From positions 1-32,791 of the forward strand of contig JBBSJE010000050.1 in assembly GCA_038257535.1 (NCBI GenBank): a DNA stretch of 32,791 nt, in the 5' to 3' direction. The first letter of the stretch is position 1; every line of letters begins with the position of its first letter. This DNA comes from JAGTJU01 sp038257535 (GTDB lineage: Bacteria > Myxococcota_A > Polyangia > Fen-1088). The position numbers and the translations under genes are program-made. This document shows, piece after piece, positions 22,733 to 32,178 of the stretch. A model generated the notes under the pieces. It was not told where the DNA came from, ran no database searches, and saw nothing but the letters and a program-made list of their open reading frames with translations.

Positions 22733-25700
22733 TGTGCCCCTCCCTGTGCCCGCGCGTTTCGTTTTCGCCGCCGTTGGAGCGCGAACGCGGCCACTCCCAG
22801 CAGCAACAAGCTTGTCGACGCTTGAGGCGAGGAGGGCTGCGCGCCCATGTTGCAGGCACAACCACTGCCGCTAGCGCTTACGGACACCTGAGTTCCACAA
22901 TCCGGTGTTGCCTTGCAAGTGGGCGTGCCATCAAACGCCAAGCTGCATTCCGAGCAAGCCGGGCAGGTGGTGGTCAGGCACGCGTTGGTTGTGCATTGTC
23001 CGGTGGCAGGCACGCACGCCAAGCCTTGCGCGCAGTTTGAAACGCACAGATTGGGTACACATTGCCCTTGGGCAGGGTCGCAAACTGTTCCCGATCCACA
23101 CGACAGTGTTGCGCAATCAGATGCCTTGCACGAGCCGCCCAAACAGATTTCGCCCGCGCCACAATTGCGTGTGTCACATAAAGCAAGGCAATCGCCCTGG
23201 GAACAAAATTGTCCCGCGGGGCAGGTCACGTTGGCGCAGAGATTCTGTACACAGCGTCCTGGTTGATCAACGCACACCTGTCCGTTGGCACAGCCGGTGC
23301 GGTGACAATCAAGGCACTGCCCGGTGGCGGGATCGCAGCTCAAGCCTTCCACGCAACGGCCCGGGGGGCAACGATCGGCGCAGCGGGCGTTGGTGGCGCT
23401 TTCCAGCTCACAAGTTTGGGTTCGGGAATCGCATTTTGCGGCCACGCAGGCGTTGGGCAGGCACGCGCATCCTGACAGGTCTGGTCCCTGGCACACAGCC
23501 GCGGTGTCACTGCGAGCGCACACCCGATCACTCGGGCAGGCGAACTCGCCACCACCACATGCGGGTTGACATTTTCCCAAGGCGCATACGAACCCGCCCG
23601 TGGCTAAGCATTCAGCCCCAACGTCAAGAGCGCCGTCGCAGTTGTTGTCGATGCCGTCGCAGATTTCGGGGCTTGGGCCTATAGCGCCACGGCAAACAAA
23701 CGCGCCTGCCACGCACACCTTCGCGCCGGCCTTGCACTGGCCAACGCCCGCAAGCGCCAGATCAAACCCTTCTACACAAGGATCTCCTGCGCCCATGGGG
23801 GCGTTGTCGATCACGCCGTTGCAATCATCATCCTTGCCGTTGCATAGCTCGGCGCTGGGGATGCAAACGTTGTCGCAGTTGCCGGCGATGCCGTCATCCA
23901 CCATGCCGTTGCAATCGTCGTCCAAGCCATTGCAGATCTCGTTCTCGGGCGTCACTGCGCCTTCGCAGGCACCGAAATCGTTGCTTGCCGCTGTGGTTTC
24001 AAGCCGTGGGCACTGTTGTTGGCCCAAGCGACAAATGCCTTGGCAGGTTTGCGCCGCGCTGTCGCAGCCCGCGGTGTCTGCCGGGTAGCAGGTGCGTGCA
24101 AAACCATCAATCACGCCGTTGCAGTCGTCGTCTTTGCCGTTGCACACTTCGGTGCCCGCGGCGGTGCCGCCGGTGCAGGAAAGCTGGCCCGCGGCGCAGG
24201 TCAGCACGCCGGGGGCGCATTGACCCACGTTTGACCCGCAAGGCGGCGGACAGCTGCCGCCCGCGCCCGCGACACAGGGGAACAGATCCGTAGCTTCGTC
24301 AATTTGGCCATCGCAGTCGTCGTCCAAGCCGTTGCAGATCTCGGGCAGACATTGGCCGCAGCCCCCAGGAATGTCATCGACAACGCCATTGCAATCGTCG
24401 TCGTTGCCGTTGGGCGGACACATCTCGGTTCCCCCTTGACCAGCGCCGGCATCGCAGATCAAACCGGTTTGCGCTTGATTGCATATGTACTTGCCGGCGC
24501 GCGAACAGATGCCAGCTTGCCCGTTGCTACAAGCGGCGTTCTTGTCGGGAAAGTCCTCGTCGATGAGCTCGTTGCAGTTGTCGTCAATCCCATTGCAGAG
24601 CTCAACCTTGATCGACGCGGTCACGGTTTGGGCCAAAGCGGCAGAAAGCTGTGCAGCGTCGTCCACCATAATGGCGCTGCCGGTGCCGCCCGCTTGAGCA
24701 ATGGCGTTTAGGTTTTGCACCATCGCAGCGTCAGACGTCGCGAAGCCGATCACCTGCACCAAGATGCCCGCATTCTTTAGCGCGGTTGCTTCGGCAACAG
24801 GATTGCCCCCGCAGGTTTCATCGCCATCGGTCACCAGCACAACACGGTACGGCCGGCAGGCCTTGCGGGTGTCGGCGTCACGCAGAGCGGCCAGCTGTGT
24901 CCGGGCCGAATTCAATATGCCACCCAGTGGTGTGGTGCCGCTGCCGCGCAACTCTACGTCCATGCCCGCGGGAGGGGTGCCGGGGTAATTGCTTTGCCCA
25001 TCGATCCACCGCAGCATGCTCATGCGGTTGTCGCGCGCAAACGAAACCAACAAATCGCCGCCACCGAATCCACCCTCACAGGGCGCGGCCCCTGCGCCCT
25101 GCCAGCCGCCCGATTTTTGCGAGGCGTTGCCGCCTGGGCACGCGAAACTCGCGGCGCGCTGGTGAAAGCGCATCAAGCCAAAATCAACCTCGCCGAACGC
25201 GCGCACGGCGTCTCTGATTCCGGCTTTGACCTTAAACAGGCGGCTGTCATCGGCGATGCCATTGCCGCAGCCTGTGGCGTTGCAGGCGTTGCAGGCCACG
25301 TCGCTACCTGCGCATTGCAAGGATCCATCGCCGCCTGTAAACGACGAATCGCAGGTGGTCCAATTCATGGAGCCCGAGGTGTCAAAGGCGATCAGAATCC
25401 GGGGCTGACCATCCAACATCGACATCTGGGGCCCCCGCTCATCGGTGTCGATTGCCGCGTGACAGCCCGGGTCGTTGGGGAAGTCGGTCAAACCGTCGCT
25501 GTCATTGTCAACGCCATCTTGGCACGCCGCCAGGTCAATTTCATTGGGGTCGCTTGCTGAAGCGCAGCCCGGATCCGAAGGAAAATCTACCAACCCATCG
25601 CCATCGTCATCAACGCCGTTGCCGCAAGCGGGTAGGCCAGACTCTTGAGGATCCGTTGCGCTTTGGCAGCTTGGATCGGCAGGAAAATCCGTTAGACCAT

Positions 25701-28053
25701 CAAGGTCGTTGTCGATGCCGTCCGAGCACTGATATACGGTGTCGACTTCCGAAGAATCGTCGGGCCCGCTACAGCCAGGGTCCGCGGGGAAGTCTTTGAG
25801 TCCGTCGTTGTCGTCGTCGCGTCCGTTTTGGCATGCGGGTGTCATTGACACTGCGCATCCGGCCGAACGAGCGCTCTCAAGCTTGCCCGTGGCCTGCACA
25901 GTGGCTGTTACGTCCTGACCCGCGTAAAGCGTTCCTAAGCCAGAGATCGAAAACGCGCTGGCCGTAGAGGCGCCTGTCGCTTTGAGCACGCCATTGAGAT
26001 AAATCCGAACCGTGCTTCCCGCGGCTTCGGTGGTGCTTCCACTGACGCTGGACGCGACATCAGGAATGGGGCAGTTCAGGGTGGGCGGCGCGGACCTTGC
26101 GGTGCCCACAGGCACAAGCGCGGCGTTGCCAAAATAGGACTCGAAGGCGCCCCCAAAGCCGCTCTGTGAACCCCACATTTGCAAATCGATGTCGTAGAGG
26201 CTCGCAGCGGCATTGGCAGGCACCTGCAGGGTCACGGTGAGGCTGCGCGTTTCACCGGCCTGAAATCTCACGCTGGTGGGGCTGCAAGTGGCGCCCGTGC
26301 AGGGCAGGTTTTGGCCGCCCAAACTGGCGGAGGTGATGATCCAGCCTTGCGGCAACGCAAAGGCTAAGCTGCTCACATCACCTGCGCCGCTGCCGGCATT
26401 GGTAACGCTGCCATTGAGGGTGATGGCGCCGCCCGGTTGAACGGCTGCCGCGTCGGCAAACTCAATGTTTATGAGAGAAATGGGACGAATTACGGTGAAC
26501 GCTTGCGTTGTATAGCCGGGCGCCGGCAATTGGTCGGACTCGTAATCGGCAAAGGTCACGTTTGTCACGTGTCCACCACCGCCAGCGGTGAACCGCGCCG
26601 TGTGTGTGTAGGCTTCCCCGCTCGCCAGATTGCGCGTGGGCCACACCAGGCAACTCATACCCCCACAGGTTTGCACCGTTGGATTGCCACTGGCCGATCC
26701 CGCCACGTAGGCAGATGCCGTGGAATCAAAACGCAAGCGCATCTTCACGTTGTTTTGCGGGTTCAAAGAAAGGTTCTTGCCCTTGAGGGTGTAGGTGATG
26801 ACGTCGCCCGTAGAAGCCAATGTTTTGTCGGCGGCCAGCTCGTACTGAAGATTTAGGTACACGCAGGCGGGCGTGCCAATATAAAGGCTCCAGGGATTGT
26901 CTTTGCCACGTACGGTGTCGCTGGCCGCAGAGGTGTCGCCACCAAACGCCTCGGCGCAGTTGGCGTCTTTGTTCATCAGCCCGTCTAGGGGCGTGGCCAA
27001 CACACGCAGCGCCACTTCGGCACGCACCGGGGCGCCCACGCGCAATTCTCCCATTGCAAAGCGCAGCGCTACGGTATCGGTGGGCAAAGGCGTGTCAGCC
27101 GACAATGCAAATCCCGCCAAGTTGGCCGGCACATCCGTGTGCATGCGGGCAAGCGTACCGCCGGTGTTCACGGCGGCGCCGATTCCAATTTGCGCTCCGG
27201 CGGACACAATGCGTTTCCAAGGGCCTATCGTGTTGTTGAACTGCACGACCCCCCCGCCTGATTCAGACGCCTCGAATTGATAAAACGTTTGCGGCCCGGC
27301 CACCGGAGATCCGTATCCGAAAGGCGTATTGCCCCAGCCGCTGTTTCCGCTGGCCGAGCTTTGAATGCCAAACGCGCGCACTTGAATCCAGTCCCAAAGG
27401 TTGTGCGCGAAGACCTTGTCGTTCTTGTCGATGCCCAGGACGTCTTTGATGTTGCGTACGTTGCGGGCTTCAGGCGCCATCTCGATGCCATTGGACAGCG
27501 TGATGAACGCGTTGCTAGGGTTGCGAGCGGTTTTCCCTGCGGCCTGCGCGTAGAAGATCCCGGTGTCAGCGTAAAGCTGCGCAATGGAGCCGTTGCTCAG
27601 GTTCACGGTGCCATTGGCGGAAGGCAAGCCGCTATAGGTGTTGCATCCTCTCGCGCAGCCATTCACAGCGGCTCCAGGCGCATTGGGAAACACAGTGTTG
27701 CCGTTGGCGTCGATGAACCGAACGCCCACCACCTGCGTATTCGATGGCACGTATTCGGTCAGGTAGCCTTGGATGCCCCTGATCTGACCCAGCGGTGCCG
27801 GAAACATTTCGTAGCGAAAAATGATCACGTCGCCGGGCGCCACGCGCACATCGGTCGTGCCACCACCGGTTGACGTTCCCGACTCAGGATCGATGAGAGC
27901 GATGGTGGCCGGCGCAATGGTCTTGTTGACCAACACATTCGCCACGCCATCCGCCCACGCCAAGCCGCCAAAGAGGGCAGCCGTAGCCAACCCCATAAAC
28001 GCCGCACCGCCCAAGCGTTTGCACCCCACGAATCCGGCTCCTCGATGGATCAT
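22729..28053 (-). CDS. Giant surface protein: vWA, MopE-like and Cys-rich repeats, MYXO-CTERM tail
   Basis: This is a 1774-residue protein. A signal peptide (about 1-35) precedes an N-terminal beta-rich region (about 40-400). A DUF11-like adhesion/conserved-repeat stretch follows near 400-540. Four Asp-rich units (about 740-865) resemble thrombospondin type-3 calcium repeats. A von Willebrand A domain (about 885-1130) shows the MIDAS motif FDTSGSM and the later LVTDGDETC. Seven MopE-type motifs (ELCNGIDDNCN, EICNGLDDDCD and variants) lie at about 1150-1500, then Cys-rich EGF-like units. The tail has GSGCACNMG, one hydrophobic segment (LLLLGVAAFAL) and RRRKR, a MYXO-CTERM sorting signal. It should be surface-anchored after processing. 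The ATG at 28053 starts a good signal peptide; an upstream in-frame reading would overlap the divergent flippase gene. A calcium-dependent adhesion role is inferred. Confidence 0.88.
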   Translation of the reverse strand: MIHRGAGFVGCKRLGGAAFMGLATAALFGGLAWADGVANVLVNKTIAPATIALIDPESGTSTGGGTTDVRVAPGDVIIFRYEMFPAPLGQIRGIQGYLTEYVPSNTQVVGVRFIDANGNTVFPNAPGAAVNGCARGCNTYSGLPSANGTVNLSNGSIAQLYADTGIFYAQAAGKTARNPSNAFITLSNGIEMAPEARNVRNIKDVLGIDKNDKVFAHNLWDWIQVRAFGIQSSASGNSGWGNTPFGYGSPVAGPQTFYQFEASESGGGVVQFNNTIGPWKRIVSAGAQIGIGAAVNTGGTLARMHTDVPANLAGFALSADTPLPTDTVALRFAMGELRVGAPVRAEVALRVLATPLDGLMNKDANCAEAFGGDTSAASDTVRGKDNPWSLYIGTPACVYLNLQYELAADKTLASTGDVITYTLKGKNLSLNPQNNVKMRLRFDSTASAYVAGSASGNPTVQTCGGMSCLVWPTRNLASGEAYTHTARFTAGGGGHVTNVTFADYESDQLPAPGYTTQAFTVIRPISLINIEFADAAAVQPGGAITLNGSVTNAGSGAGDVSSLAFALPQGWIITSASLGGQNLPCTGATCSPTSVRFQAGETRSLTVTLQVPANAAASLYDIDLQMWGSQSGFGGAFESYFGNAALVPVGTARSAPPTLNCPIPDVASSVSGSTTEAAGSTVRIYLNGVLKATGASTASAFSISGLGTLYAGQDVTATVQATGKLESARSAGCAVSMTPACQNGRDDDNDGLKDFPADPGCSGPDDSSEVDTVYQCSDGIDNDLDGLTDFPADPSCQSATDPQESGLPACGNGVDDDGDGLVDFPSDPGCASASDPNEIDLAACQDGVDNDSDGLTDFPNDPGCHAAIDTDERGPQMSMLDGQPRILIAFDTSGSMNWTTCDSSFTGGDGSLQCAGSDVACNACNATGCGNGIADDSRLFKVKAGIRDAVRAFGEVDFGLMRFHQRAASFACPGGNASQKSGGWQGAGAAPCEGGFGGGDLLVSFARDNRMSMLRWIDGQSNYPGTPPAGMDVELRGSGTTPLGGILNSARTQLAALRDADTRKACRPYRVVLVTDGDETCGGNPVAEATALKNAGILVQVIGFATSDAAMVQNLNAIAQAGGTGSAIMVDDAAQLSAALAQTVTASIKVELCNGIDDNCNELIDEDFPDKNAACSNGQAGICSRAGKYICNQAQTGLICDAGAGQGGTEMCPPNGNDDDCNGVVDDIPGGCGQCLPEICNGLDDDCDGQIDEATDLFPCVAGAGGSCPPPCGSNVGQCAPGVLTCAAGQLSCTGGTAAGTEVCNGKDDDCNGVIDGFARTCYPADTAGCDSAAQTCQGICRLGQQQCPRLETTAASNDFGACEGAVTPENEICNGLDDDCNGMVDDGIAGNCDNVCIPSAELCNGKDDDCNGVIDNAPMGAGDPCVEGFDLALAGVGQCKAGAKVCVAGAFVCRGAIGPSPEICDGIDNNCDGALDVGAECLATGGFVCALGKCQPACGGGEFACPSDRVCARSDTAAVCQGPDLSGCACLPNACVAAKCDSRTQTCELESATNARCADRCPPGRCVEGLSCDPATGQCLDCHRTGCANGQVCVDQPGRCVQNLCANVTCPAGQFCSQGDCLALCDTRNCGAGEICLGGSCKASDCATLSCGSGTVCDPAQGQCVPNLCVSNCAQGLACVPATGQCTTNACLTTTCPACSECSLAFDGTPTCKATPDCGTQVSVSASGSGCACNMGAQPSSPQASTSLLLLGVAAFALQRRRKRNARAQGGAQ
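23629..24600 (-). repeat. Seven dispersed MopE-type motif repeats in the giant surface protein
   Basis: Units of 40-50 bases encoding C-N/D-G-x-D-D/N-x-C-N/D-G recur near 23629, 23810, 23896, 24107, 24303, 24376 and 24560 (minus strand). Several share nearly identical DNA cores such as TTGCAATCGTCGTC, so recombination between copies, or with the neighbouring gene, is plausible. Confidence 0.85.
25463..25836 (-). repeat. Four tandem Asp-rich repeats (102-105 bp) in the giant surface protein
   Basis: Units start at about 25463, 25565, 25667 and 25772, so the period is 102-105 bases (34-35 residues). Each encodes a C-x-D/N-G-x-D-x-D-x-D-G-x-x-D-F-P-x-D-P-x-C pattern, like thrombospondin type-3 calcium-binding repeats. 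Diversity between copies is moderate, suggesting old rather than recent duplication. Confidence 0.85.
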
Positions 28054-28142
28054 ATCCAGGGGCACATCGGCGCGTCCTCGCCGTGGCTTGATAGGTGGGT
28101 AGCTGGACTTAGCAAGGAATCGTGTAAGCTCGCCACCCACGT

Positions 28143-29714
28143 ATGCCCGAGCCCGCAGAGCCCACGCAAGCCCAGCCAACCACCGCGCCGCCCCTGCGCC
28201 CCGATGCCGCCGCCGTTGCCGGGCGGGGCGCGCTTTTCATAGGTGGCGCCAAGGTGGCCTTCATGCTCGCCGGCTTCATGCAGCGCTGGCTGCTGGCGCG
28301 CATCGTGGGCCCAGCGGAATTCGGCGCGTTCTCAGTGGTCAATGGCGCCGTCTCCACCGTGAACAACACGATGGTTCAAGGTGCAACCCAATCGGTGTGC
28401 AAGTACGCCGCCGAGGACGATGCCCGCGCGGGCGCTGTGGCTGCCGCGGGCCTTCGCCTACAAGCTTTAATTGGTGCCGTGGTGGGCTTGGGTTTTCTCA
28501 TCGCCGCGCCTTGGTTGGCGAGCGCCTTGCGCGCACCACCTCACTATGTGCCATGGTTTCGTTTGGTTTCGGCCATTCCGTTTCTATACGGCTTCTACGC
28601 CGTGTTCGTAGGCCTGGCGAATGGCTTGCGGCGCTTCGCCACACAAGCGGGCTTCGACGTTTTGTTCTCGTCGCTCAAAACCATTTTCCTTTTGGGTGGC
28701 GCTTACGCCTTCGGACGCTTTGGGCATGCCCCCACATCTGCTGTCACGGGCGCGTTCCTTGGCTTTGTGGCCGCCGCTGTGGTGATTTTGATTGTGGCCG
28801 CGCGGGTGATGGGACGCGTGAAGTCGGCACCGGATGTGAAATTTCCGATGCGTCGTTTGGCCATGTTCACAACCGGCGTGGTGATCTACGCCGCGCTGGT
28901 GAACCTGGCTTTGAACTATGATCTGTTTTTGTTGCGACGTTTCGCAGGCGCGGCCGCCGAATCGGCCCGTGCCGATGCCATCGTGGGCAACTACGAAGCG
29001 CTGCGCACTTTGGCGTTGCTGCCTTATCAAGCTTTGATCGTGGTCACCTTCGTGGTGTTCCCCCTCGTGTCGCGCGTGACCTTCGAGCAAGACCGCAGCG
29101 CCACGGTGGCGTACGTGCGCCAGACGATGCGCATCGCCTTTGTGTTCGCCGCGATGATGGGATTGGCTTTGGGTTGCCGTCCGTCCACATTGCTAGGGGT
29201 GCTTTACCCGGCCGCTTACCTTGAGGGCGCCGCCGCTTTGCCCATATTGGCGGCAGGATTGTGCGCGCTGTCGCTGCTGGGCGTGTCGTGTGCGATCATC
29301 AACGCGTCAGGCCGCCCGCGCGTGGCTGTGGCGCTCGTGAGCGTGACTTTGGTTGTGGGCAGTGTGGCTGCGTTGATCTTGGTGCCTGGTGCCGCGCCCG
29401 GACCCGACATGTTGCGCGCGCAAGCGCTTGCCACGGCGTTGGGCATGGGGGCCGGCTTCGTGGCGTCGATGGGATACTTGGTTGTGAGCTTCGGCGCCGC
29501 TGTGCCGCTGTCAACGGTGGCGCGCACGGCCTTGGGTTTGTTCTTGGGCACCGTGGCGGCACGCATGGTGCCAGGGCAGGGGCGCCTTGTGGGGTTGGCC
29601 ACAGTGGCGCTGGCGGTGTTTGTGTTCCTGGCAACGCTGGTGGCGGCGCGGGAGCTGAAGGCGGAGGATAGGCAGAGGCTTGGGCGGTTTGTGGGGCGCA
29701 AGCGGCGGGGGTAG
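28143..29714 (+). CDS. Polysaccharide/lipid-linked oligosaccharide flippase (MOP superfamily, Wzx-like)
   Basis: This 523-residue protein has about twelve to fourteen hydrophobic segments and the N-terminal family region LLARIVGPAEFGAFSVV. The first 25 residues are a Pro/Ala/Thr-rich cytoplasmic tail. MOP-superfamily members flip lipid-linked sugar chains across the inner membrane for LPS O-antigen, capsule or peptidoglycan. The tail and the loop sequences match Wzx-type proteins more than MurJ, but subfamily is not certain. The ATG at 28143 is divergent from the giant surface protein, leaving 89 bases that would have to hold both promoters. The GT-C-type gene lies downstream on the opposite strand, so the two genes face each other and are not in one operon. 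Confidence 0.85.
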   Translation: MPEPAEPTQAQPTTAPPLRPDAAAVAGRGALFIGGAKVAFMLAGFMQRWLLARIVGPAEFGAFSVVNGAVSTVNNTMVQGATQSVCKYAAEDDARAGAVAAAGLRLQALIGAVVGLGFLIAAPWLASALRAPPHYVPWFRLVSAIPFLYGFYAVFVGLANGLRRFATQAGFDVLFSSLKTIFLLGGAYAFGRFGHAPTSAVTGAFLGFVAAAVVILIVAARVMGRVKSAPDVKFPMRRLAMFTTGVVIYAALVNLALNYDLFLLRRFAGAAAESARADAIVGNYEALRTLALLPYQALIVVTFVVFPLVSRVTFEQDRSATVAYVRQTMRIAFVFAAMMGLALGCRPSTLLGVLYPAAYLEGAAALPILAAGLCALSLLGVSCAIINASGRPRVAVALVSVTLVVGSVAALILVPGAAPGPDMLRAQALATALGMGAGFVASMGYLVVSFGAAVPLSTVARTALGLFLGTVAARMVPGQGRLVGLATVALAVFVFLATLVAARELKAEDRQRLGRFVGRKRRG

Positions 29715-29760
29715 GTAGGTTAGAATGCTGCCTGGGCACGCGCACGGCCGACGGCCCGCC

Positions 29761-32115
29761 TTAAGGCGATCGCTCGGGGGGAGGTTTGCGATCGGTCGCT
29801 AGATAGACGGAGAACTCGGGCACCGACGTTGTCAGATCGAAGTTGCCCCGCAAGGTTTCGTGGGCTTCGGCGTCGAGGGAAGTTTGTGAGCCCATCACCA
29901 CCGCATCGACCGCAAGCTCGTTCCGCGTCACCTTTGTCACCGGAATGCGTGGAGGCGCGAAGTGCTGAAGCGCCGGCGGCATCATTTCTATCGTCGCCAA
30001 ATCTTGCACGAGATAGATGCCGTCTGCGTAGGAGGCCAAACCAACGCAAAGGACCTTCAGAGGCGGTTGGGCAGGAGGCGGCGTTTTTGGCATCTCGAAA
30101 AGGCGCAGGCCTGGGAAGTTTTGCATCTCCCGGGCGTGGCGTAGAAACGCAGCGAAGAGCACCTGCTCTTGTTTCGTTGGCGCGTTATGACGAACATAAG
30201 GCGCCACGATGTGCGTAACCCCCAGAGCGACGAAACGATCATAAATATCGCGGGGCGTCCGCAAAGCCCGGTAGTCAACCACCCCTTGAAACCCGATCCA
30301 GTCGAGCAGCACTTTGCGGTTCAGCCCAAGGCTGATGTGCGCTTGGTGCAACAAGACAACGGCGTCCTTCGGCAGCGAAGCGGCGAGCTGCACGTAGGGA
30401 CCACGATAGCCATCGTACCGCCCAGAGGCGCGCTTCTCCTGGCCCGACCGGATCAGAGCTATCGCGCTCTGAATGCGATCGGCGCCCGAGAACATCAAGT
30501 CGGCGCCCCACACCGCCTGCGCCCCAATCAACAAAGAAACACCCACGCGCGCCGCACGCCCGGTGTTCCACGCGCCGACCAAAGTCGCGGCAGCGCTTGC
30601 CGCAAGGACAGGAAGGAACGTCTGCAGGTTACGGTCCACCCAAAAGGTGAGCGCCCAGGTTAAAACAGCGCCAAAACCCACAGCCGCCAGCAACCACACC
30701 CTTCTTCGCGCAGATTGGGTGATAAGCAACGGCAAGGAGAGCGTGAACAACGAGCCGAAGACGGGGAGATCCTTTGCGAACGAATAGTGGGGCTGCAAAG
30801 AGAAGGTGAAGGCCATCTTGCCCGCCTCTTTGATGCGCTCCCCGATCTCTACGGGTGGGTGCCACCGCCAGTCGGCAAACAGATATTTCATCAGCAGCGC
30901 GCCGTCCGGGAATGTGTGCTTCGTTCCCCTGAAGACATCCTGCATCAGCGGGTAGCCCGGGTTGCCAAACCAGATCCAGTTCGCCAGAAAATGGGGACTG
31001 CAAAGCGCGACAAACACACCTGCCCCCGCTGCGAGCGCCGCTGCCGTGGGAGCCATAGCTGCACCGGCACGTCGCTTCTTTACCAGCACACGAATGGCAC
31101 GAAAGCCCAGCACCAGGCTCAGTGGCGCCAACAGGTAGAAGGCGTGCAGCTTGGTGAGCGAGGCCCCAGCAGCCATGACCCCGGTCAGGGCACACGCGCG
31201 CACATCCAAGACGCGCGCGGCTCGTACGGCGGCGAGCACCAGCGGCGGGGCGAAGAAGGCTATGAAGTGATCGGCGGAACCACCCATGTTGCCGTCGTAT
31301 ACGAAGAGACCAGGGAACAGGAGGATAACCGCCCACGCGCCGCGAACCCTGCGACCGATGGCCCAATCGACGAGCGCCGCGACGCCCACGAGAGTTCCAA
31401 GAAAGAAGGAGAACTCCGTGTGCAGTGCCATCATCCAGCGCAACGCGGGCGGACGGAGCCCCGGAACGAGGAAGCTCCACGTGTTCACGATGCTGCCCAG
31501 GTGAGGTACGTTTTTCACCCAATCACCTGGGAAGGGGACGATGCGCCCTTCGCGGGCGTAGTCCTGCGCGATCACCAGGTGGTTCCACGAGGCGTCGTAG
31601 TTGACGGCGTCCGGGGACAAGATTCCCAGGTACAGGATAAACAGGCCCACGACCCCGAACACCCCAACGAGCAGCGACGTGACGCTTGCGCGTCCGTCGA
31701 AGAGCGCGCCGCGAAGAAGCTGAAGCAGCCTGCGTGAATCCTTGGCGCCCCCCGCGATCATCGCCCCTGGCAGCGCGACGGCGAAAACAGGACCGTAAAC
31801 ACCAAGAAAGCCGCCGGCGTACATCCCCATGACGAAGGCAACGGCACCGACGCCCAGCGCGAGTGACAAGGCTTCGAGCGGCGGCGCATCAGCGACCTTG
31901 AACACCCTGAGAATCAGAACATGGCCAAAGGTCAGGATGGCTGCAGCGAGCAACGCTTGCCATGCGACCAGCGAAAGCAGGTCCCACGCCAACCAGGATT
32001 CCACCCCGTAATGCTTGCTAACAACGCGTATGAACACGGCGATGCCCGCCATGCAGAGGAGCAGGGTCAGGCCAGAACGCAGCCGCGCCGTCGTCTCAGT
32101 GGAGAATACCTTCAA
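29761..32115 (-). CDS. Polytopic GT-C-type glycosyltransferase-like membrane protein
   Basis: This 784-residue protein has many hydrophobic segments from residue 15 to about 520 and a soluble C-terminal domain. The first large periplasmic loop contains SPDAVNYDASWNHL (D169, D174), the Asp-rich position used as catalytic centre in GT-C enzymes such as GT39/PMT and ArnT, which transfer sugars from polyprenyl-phosphate donors. The C-terminal part (about 560-784) includes alpha/beta segments (LPKDAVVLLHQAHISLG, LGVTHIVAPYVRH). The substrate is unknown; cell-envelope glycan assembly fits the flippase next door. The start is TTG at 32115, preceded by AAAGG with about nine bases spacing. It ends tail to tail with the flippase, 46 bases apart. 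Confidence 0.75.
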   Translation of the reverse strand: MKVFSTETTARLRSGLTLLLCMAGIAVFIRVVSKHYGVESWLAWDLLSLVAWQALLAAAILTFGHVLILRVFKVADAPPLEALSLALGVGAVAFVMGMYAGGFLGVYGPVFAVALPGAMIAGGAKDSRRLLQLLRGALFDGRASVTSLLVGVFGVVGLFILYLGILSPDAVNYDASWNHLVIAQDYAREGRIVPFPGDWVKNVPHLGSIVNTWSFLVPGLRPPALRWMMALHTEFSFFLGTLVGVAALVDWAIGRRVRGAWAVILLFPGLFVYDGNMGGSADHFIAFFAPPLVLAAVRAARVLDVRACALTGVMAAGASLTKLHAFYLLAPLSLVLGFRAIRVLVKKRRAGAAMAPTAAALAAGAGVFVALCSPHFLANWIWFGNPGYPLMQDVFRGTKHTFPDGALLMKYLFADWRWHPPVEIGERIKEAGKMAFTFSLQPHYSFAKDLPVFGSLFTLSLPLLITQSARRRVWLLAAVGFGAVLTWALTFWVDRNLQTFLPVLAASAAATLVGAWNTGRAARVGVSLLIGAQAVWGADLMFSGADRIQSAIALIRSGQEKRASGRYDGYRGPYVQLAASLPKDAVVLLHQAHISLGLNRKVLLDWIGFQGVVDYRALRTPRDIYDRFVALGVTHIVAPYVRHNAPTKQEQVLFAAFLRHAREMQNFPGLRLFEMPKTPPPAQPPLKVLCVGLASYADGIYLVQDLATIEMMPPALQHFAPPRIPVTKVTRNELAVDAVVMGSQTSLDAEAHETLRGNFDLTTSVPEFSVYLATDRKPPPERSP

Positions 32116-32178
32116 CTTGAACAGCCTTTGCTAAAGGTTCGCGGAGGTCACTAGGGCTTCTCTTACGCTCTAGCGCCG

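Noticed and set aside
24700..28050. Several plus-strand open frames antisense to the giant surface protein
   Set aside because: They are shadows of the repetitive, GC-rich minus-strand gene: no motifs, no ribosome binding sites, and their Arg/Pro/Ala-rich composition is typical of antisense frames.
29757..29768. Perfect 12-bp palindrome CGCCTTAAGGCG at the end of the GT-C-type gene
   Set aside because: It has no loop and no T-tract and includes the stop codon; a terminator for the convergent genes cannot be claimed from it.
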